This document shows positions 6,088 through 9,238 of a stretch of DNA of 9,238 nt, piece by piece. The first letter of the stretch is position 1, and each line of letters starts with the position of its first letter. The stretch lies in NCBI GenBank assembly GCA_963583595.1, contig CAUZWC010000112.1:1-9238 (forward strand). The letters run 5' to 3'. The notes under the pieces were generated by a model. The model was not told the origin of the DNA, ran no database searches, and saw only the letters and a list, made by a program, of their open reading frames with translations. This DNA is from JABIRQ01 sp963583595 (GTDB lineage Bacteria > Pseudomonadota > Alphaproteobacteria > CADEGL01). Both the position numbers and the translations under genes were made by a program.

Positions 6088-6786
6088 GTGGGCGGGGTGG
6101 TCAAGGGCACGGTCGGCATCGGCCTGCCGACCGTCTCGCTCGCCTTGATGATCAGTTTCATGCCCCTGCGCGACGCGGTCGCGGTGATGGCCATTCCGGC
6201 GGTCGCCGCGAATTTCGCCCAGGGCGTTCAGGGCGGCGCCTTCCGGGCGCTGATGCGTCAGCATTGGGCGCTATTTGTCGGCGCCTTCGCGGGCATCTGG
6301 ATCGGTACCATGGCGCTCTACGGGATCGATCAGTATATCCTAATCTGCGTCCTCGGCGTGCTGCTCTGCTGTTACACGGCCTGGAGCCTCGCGACCGTGC
6401 CGATCCGCGTGCCCCATAGCACGATCCCCTGGCTCGGCCCGCTGACCGGCGTCTCGACCGGGATCGTGACGGGCGCGACGGGCAATCTCGCCCTGCCGCT
6501 GATGGTCTATCTAACCGGGTTGCAACTGCCCAAGAACCGGCTGGTGCAGCTGACCGGCATGGTCGCCGTCGCCCTGACCGGCGGTCTGGCCCTGGCCGCG
6601 AGCGGCAAGGCGCAATATGGCGGGTCGCTCCTGCTGATTTCGCTGGCGGCCCTTGTCCCATCCTTCGCCGGCATGTGGGCCGGCCAGCGCCTGCGCCACC
6701 GCCTCAGCGAGGAGCACTTCCGCCGCTGGATGTTGGTGTTCTTGTTCCTGCTCGGCCTGAATCTGATTCGCAAGGGCGTATTCTAA
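6088..6786 (+). CDS. Sulfite exporter TauE/SafE family permease
   Basis: A polytopic inner-membrane protein of the TauE/SafE family (DUF81), implicated in export or uptake of sulfite, sulfoacetate and related organosulfur anions. The two family signature repeats are visible: V-K-G-T-V-G-I-G-L-P-T near the start and T-G-I-V-T-G-A-T-G-N-L-A-L-P-L about 120 residues later, each followed by hydrophobic segments, with about seven membrane spans in total. The coordinate given is the first ordinary start (GTG 6088), but this would cut the first membrane helix in half. The frame reads on upstream as hydrophobic, family-like sequence (I-P-D-T-E-I-L-L-L-I-A-A-A-F-L) back to about 6043, so the true protein is probably about 15 residues longer. 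It is divergent from mtnA with a spacer of about 150 bp. A sulfur-related role would suit a neighbour of mtnA but is not proven by the sequence. Confidence 0.85.
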   Translation: MGGVVKGTVGIGLPTVSLALMISFMPLRDAVAVMAIPAVAANFAQGVQGGAFRALMRQHWALFVGAFAGIWIGTMALYGIDQYILICVLGVLLCCYTAWSLATVPIRVPHSTIPWLGPLTGVSTGIVTGATGNLALPLMVYLTGLQLPKNRLVQLTGMVAVALTGGLALAASGKAQYGGSLLLISLAALVPSFAGMWAGQRLRHRLSEEHFRRWMLVFLFLLGLNLIRKGVF

Positions 6787-6868
6787 TAAGGGAGGCGCCT
6801 CACCACCTTGCCGTGTATCAGTCACCTTGCAATACTGCGCTGATCGAAGCGAAGCGCGGCGCGTTCCG

Positions 6869-7665
6869 ATGACCGACACCAGTAAAACGGTTTCCGCACC
6901 AGATATTTCGATGAAAAAGGCCGTCGGAGAGGCCTGGTCCATGACCGGCGGCCAAATCGGATTTACCCTCAAAAACGTATGGCTAGGCGCGCCGCTTGTT
7001 TTCGCGTTGTGATGCCTGTCCCGGGGGCTCGCCGGCACGATATCGCCGGGCGTTCTGGGCACGGTAACGACAATCGGGGAAGCGTTGGTATCCATTTTCG
7101 TGGCGATATTCTTCCATCGCTTATCTCTCCTGGATGATCGGGAATATCGTTTTGAAAAAGGAATTTACGGCTGTTTTCTTATGATGTATGCGATCTTAAA
7201 TCTTGCGTCTTACTCGCTTTCGGTCGTGCAGAACGCGTTTGTTCAGGGTTCCGAGTCAATTCCGGGGGCCCTCATGATCGCGACCTTCGTCGTGTTTGTG
7301 ATCACCGCCATACTCTGGTGCCGGATGTTGATAATTTTTCCGGCGACCGCGATTGGCCAAAAGTGGAGCTTGAGCTGGGCCTGGGTACCGACCAAATACA
7401 ACGGCGGGCAATTTTCGGCGGAGGGCTGATTTTCTTCCTGCTCTACCTCCCGTTCGCATTGCTTCTCCTGGGACTCTATTTCGCCCTCGACCTGCCGCTC
7501 AAACCAGTCTTGGACCTGGATTGGCGCGTGGGCATTGTCGAATTCCTCTTCGCGTTTTTGACGGTCATGACTTCGGGCGCCGTCGCGGTATATGCATCCA
7601 GCATTTTTCGGCAGCTCACGGAGCGAAAAGACGAGCCTACCGAAGCGTCATCCGTGGCGGCATAA
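6869..7665 (+). pseudogene. Broken multi-TM membrane protein gene (one in-frame TGA, one frameshift)
   Basis: Reading from ATG 6869, the frame encodes a soluble start and a first hydrophobic stretch, then meets TGA at 7010-7012. The same frame continues without further stops as convincing membrane-protein sequence, with hydrophobic helices near 7082-7120, 7170-7220 and 7260-7345, and a loop R-M-L-I-I-F-P-A-T-A-I-G-Q-K-W-S-L-S. It runs out at TGA 7427. The homology-like sequence resumes in the +1-shifted frame (G-G-G-L-I-F-F-L-L-Y-L-P-F-A-L) and ends at TAA 7663-7665. Total length is 265 codons plus 2 bases, so a single 1-bp loss near 7400-7425 explains the shift. The layout (about six TMs, with an L-x-x-P-A-x-A-x-G/S-L-x-x-S-W-x-x-T-x-x-N-like loop) resembles alphaproteobacterial integral membrane proteins of unknown function. 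GC content drops here (19 of 60 bases in 7141-7200), unlike its neighbours, consistent with acquisition or relaxed selection. Recoding of TGA is possible but less likely than decay. Confidence 0.7.
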
Positions 7666-7861
7666 CGGGCGAACCGACTGTCGCCAGCTTCGCGAGTCTT
7701 TCGTTTTCAAACAGAAATTAAAAAGTGTCATGGTTTAAAAAGCGAATACCCTCTACTATGCAGGAATTATCAGGTCAGCCAGTCTCTGTTGCCTCGGGCC
7801 GATATCGGTCGCGACGGGCGCAGCTGGCCAGATCCGCATTCATCAACGAAACATCGAGCCT
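7666..7861. other. AT-rich intergenic spacer upstream of the HTH/cold-shock gene
   Basis: No reading frame here looks like a gene. The part from about 7700 to 7770 is distinctly AT-rich against the GC-rich background. It contains TACTAT (7754-7759), a possible -10 element without a clear -35 at the right distance, so a promoter for the downstream gene is plausible but not demonstrated. Confidence 0.4.
7718..7742. repeat. 8-bp direct repeat TTAAAAAG
   Basis: TTAAAAAG occurs at 7718-7725 and again at 7735-7742, 17 bp apart start to start, in the AT-rich spacer before the HTH/cold-shock gene. The spacing of about one and a half helical turns and the location upstream of a gene for a putative DNA-binding protein make an operator possible. 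In AT-rich DNA such a repeat can also arise by chance. Confidence 0.3.
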
Positions 7862-8860
7862 ATGACCTCTTCCGATCGTTACAGCATTCCTCGCTCCGAA
7901 TGGCCGACCATCCTGGAGCGGAGAGAAAACGGCGAAACCTATGCCGCCATCGCGGCGGATTTCGGGGTTTCCGGGCCGACAGTGCGCAATATTCTGCTGC
8001 GCGCCCAGGGAGAGGCGGAGGACGCCAAGACCTCGGACCCGACTGAAGAACCCAGCCGCACCGAAAGCGTGCCCGAAAACATGGCCGAGGTCGTGAAAGC
8101 CGAGCCGAAACCGGTATCGCGCCTGTCCCTGGCCTCGGTTTCCGCGCGCGAAGAGGCATCCTCCGTACGGGCAGAAACCGCGCGTGCCGAGGCGGCCGCG
8201 GCGCCGGCACCGGAAAGACCGACCCCGGCGAAGAGAACCGCCAAGGGCGGGCACAGCCCGCTCGCCACGCGGCTGGCCGAAGCGGCGGAGGACTGCGCGG
8301 CGGCCCTCGACAGTGCCGCACGCGACGGGCTGGACGAAGACGCCAAGGATGCCATCAAGCGCAGCCTGCACGAGGTGCGCCGCGCCGCGGCCGCAATCGA
8401 TATCGCGCTCGGCCAGGGCGACGTCTCGCAGGAACCGACGCAGAAGCGCAAGGCCGAACCGATGGCGGCCCTGCCGCCGCGTCACTCGCCTGCCCGCGCG
8501 CCACGGCCTGGCCCCGAACCCCGGCCCGCCCCCGAACCCCGCGCCCCAGCCGAACCCCCTGCAGAATCAAAGCCCATGGCGGCGCGGCCACAAGATGCCG
8601 CCCCGGCACGGTCGCGGCGCACGGCGCCACCCTCCGCGGAGGGCACCACGACCATGGAGGGCACGGTCAAGTTCTTCCGCCCCGATCAAGGCTATGGCTT
8701 CGTCATGCCCGACGAAGGCGGCCAGGATATCTACGTCCCAGTCGAGGCGCTCCAGCGGTCCGAACTCGACAGCCTCGAACGCAACCAGCGCGTCCGCTTG
8801 ATCGTGACCGACAGCCCCAAGGGACCCGAGGCCGACAGCGTCGAACTGATCTCCTCCTAG
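7862..8860 (+). CDS. Helix-turn-helix / cold-shock domain fusion protein
   Basis: A 332-residue protein with three parts. Residues about 10-50 form a resolvase- or sigma-like helix-turn-helix (T-Y-A-A-I-A-A-D-F-G-V-S-G-P-T-V-R-N-I-L). A long low-complexity, Ala/Glu/Pro-rich linker follows (51-264), containing one predicted helical segment (about 133-187, A-T-R-L-A-E-A-A-E-D then I-K-R-S-L-H-E-V-R-R) and an 18-bp coding repeat. Residues 265-332 are a cold-shock domain (M-E-G-T-V-K-F-F-R-P-D-Q-G-Y-G-F-V, then D-I-Y-V-P-V). The RNP1 aromatic core is kept as Q-G-Y-G-F-V, but RNP2 (usually V-F-V-H-F) is I-Y-V-P-V, losing the His and Phe that stack on nucleic acid. Ordinary bacterial Csp proteins are about 70 residues. 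ATG 7862 has no strong Shine-Dalgarno but includes the whole HTH. Role inferred: a nucleic-acid-binding regulator using the HTH for DNA and the cold-shock domain for single-stranded nucleic acid. Confidence 0.85.
   Translation: MTSSDRYSIPRSEWPTILERRENGETYAAIAADFGVSGPTVRNILLRAQGEAEDAKTSDPTEEPSRTESVPENMAEVVKAEPKPVSRLSLASVSAREEASSVRAETARAEAAAAPAPERPTPAKRTAKGGHSPLATRLAEAAEDCAAALDSAARDGLDEDAKDAIKRSLHEVRRAAAAIDIALGQGDVSQEPTQKRKAEPMAALPPRHSPARAPRPGPEPRPAPEPRAPAEPPAESKPMAARPQDAAPARSRRTAPPSAEGTTTMEGTVKFFRPDQGYGFVMPDEGGQDIYVPVEALQRSELDSLERNQRVRLIVTDSPKGPEADSVELISS
8513..8566 (+). repeat. 18-bp tandem repeat, three units, in the linker of the HTH/cold-shock gene
   Basis: Three in-frame 18-bp units built on CCGAACCCC encode P-E-P-R-P-A, P-E-P-R-A-P and A-E-P-P-A-E (residues 218-235). 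The first two are nearly identical and the third has diverged. It looks like a slippage-expanded Pro/Glu/Ala linker whose length may vary between strains. Confidence 0.6.
8638..8656 (+). promoter_or_regulatory. Possible internal ribosome binding site and start for a stand-alone cold-shock domain
   Basis: GGAGGG (8638-8643) lies 10 nt before the in-frame ATG 8654 (Met265), which is exactly the first residue of a canonical cold-shock domain. Initiation there would yield a 68-residue protein ending at 8860, the normal size of a free Csp. The site is better than anything visible before ATG 7862, but GGAGGG is not rare in GC-rich coding DNA. Confidence 0.35.
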
Positions 8861-9238
8861 GCCCGTTTTCTCCAGGCGTCGGCACAGGCTCTGCTGGTGA
8901 GAATTCGTGCCGGCACCATCGAAACACTCTCTCTTCGGCCGTGTTCGACTCTAAAAATTAGGTGGCGAGCCCGATCCTCGCCCCAAAGTGCGGGATTGGT
9001 AGCGACGAGGTCCTGATGCGCGAGGTTGCGGCCGAGATTGCCAGGCTATATCTCACCACTATCGACCGGCCCCTGGCCGAAAGATGCAGGATGGTCGCCG
9101 AGGCTTTGGGTCTCAACTGATCTGCGCCTCACGCAATACTGATCCCTGTATGCATGCGCCAGGGTTGCCGAATCGGCCCGCAAGGGCCAGGGTAAATCAA
9201 GCCAAGGCAGCGCCGAATACGATTGGCTGACCTTGCAT
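8861..9238. other. Terminal region without a convincing gene
   Basis: About 380 bp follow the cold-shock gene with no complete gene on either strand. A short perfect palindrome GTGCCGGCAC (8907-8916) and a 6-bp pairing CGGCAC/GTGCCG (8880-8885 with 8907-8912) are present, but with no T-run, so no clear terminator is seen. One coding-like fragment is listed separately. No tRNA or rRNA is recognisable. Confidence 0.5.
9016..9120 (+). CDS. Possible small ORF or gene remnant (34 aa)
   Basis: The ATG at 9016 opens a 34-residue frame ending in TGA 9118-9120. The frame extends to GTG 8962 if the start is earlier (52 residues). The predicted peptide is helical and amphipathic in appearance (R-E-V-A-A-E-I-A-R-L-Y-L, then R-M-V-A-E-A-L-G-L), and codon third positions are mostly G or C, as in real genes of this genome. 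GAGG (about 9006-9010) precedes the ATG at an acceptable distance. I do not recognise the family. It could be a genuine small protein, the tail of a decayed gene, or chance. Confidence 0.25.
   Translation: MREVAAEIARLYLTTIDRPLAERCRMVAEALGLN

Noticed and set aside
6792..6801. Perfect palindrome GAGGCGCCTC after the permease gene, as a terminator
   Set aside because: A 10-bp palindrome without loop cannot form a stable hairpin and no T-run follows.
6788..6872. A strong AAGGGAGG site after the permease stop followed by TTG/GTG mini-ORFs, one ending in ATGA overlap with ATG 6869
   Set aside because: Spacing to the GTG (17 nt) is too long and the TTG peptide is only 11 codons; no evidence for a leader peptide beyond chance.
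7010..7050. Selenocysteine insertion at TGA 7010
   Set aside because: No convincing bacterial SECIS hairpin was recognised directly after the TGA, and the later frameshift makes simple gene decay or sequence error the more economical reading.
7775..8485. A 236-codon minus-strand frame opposite the HTH/cold-shock gene
   Set aside because: Arg/Gly-rich shadow; the plus-strand frame has a clear HTH and cold-shock domain.

Overview
The window is GC-rich, densely packed bacterial DNA. Its gene content fits an alphaproteobacterium, most likely from the Rhodospirillales: tandem FAD-dependent amine/amino-acid oxidases of the DadA/PuuB type, a DUF3137 membrane protein, an alphaproteobacterial-style MtnA, and a cold-shock domain fused to a helix-turn-helix. 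This assignment rests on gene families and composition only; there is no rRNA or other marker gene in the window.

Left part (1-2083): the 3' end of one FAD-dependent oxidoreductase is followed 11 bp later by a complete paralogue on the + strand. Converging on it from the - strand is the decayed C-terminal remnant of a third DAO-family gene, truncated and frameshifted. Its truncated end runs into the 3' end of the next gene, which looks like an old deletion junction.

Middle part (2057-5896, all - strand): a putative operon reads mtnA (S-methyl-5-thioribose-1-phosphate isomerase), then an SDR oxidoreductase coupled to it by an ATGA overlap, then, after 60 bp with a small perfect hairpin, a second paralogous SDR. 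A DUF3137 two-TM protein follows after about 90 bp. MtnA acts in salvage of 5'-methylthioadenosine or 5'-deoxyadenosine sugars. The coupled SDRs suggest an attached redox step on the sugar product, which is inference.

Right part (6043-9238, + strand): a TauE/SafE-type permease whose N-terminus lacks an ordinary start codon; then an AT-richer segment holding a multi-TM membrane-protein gene broken by one in-frame TGA and one frameshift; a 196-bp AT-rich spacer with an 8-bp direct repeat; and a 332-aa protein joining an N-terminal HTH, a long Pro/Ala/Glu linker and a C-terminal cold-shock domain. The last about 380 bp contain no convincing gene, only a short coding-like fragment.

I see no CRISPR array, tRNA, rRNA, complete insertion sequence or phage gene. 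Two of the nine gene-sized units are broken, so the window has signs of gene decay, although single-base assembly errors cannot be excluded from sequence alone. I find no clear, wholly new multi-gene system. The best leads are the mtnA-SDR-SDR operon and the HTH/cold-shock fusion with a possible internal start.
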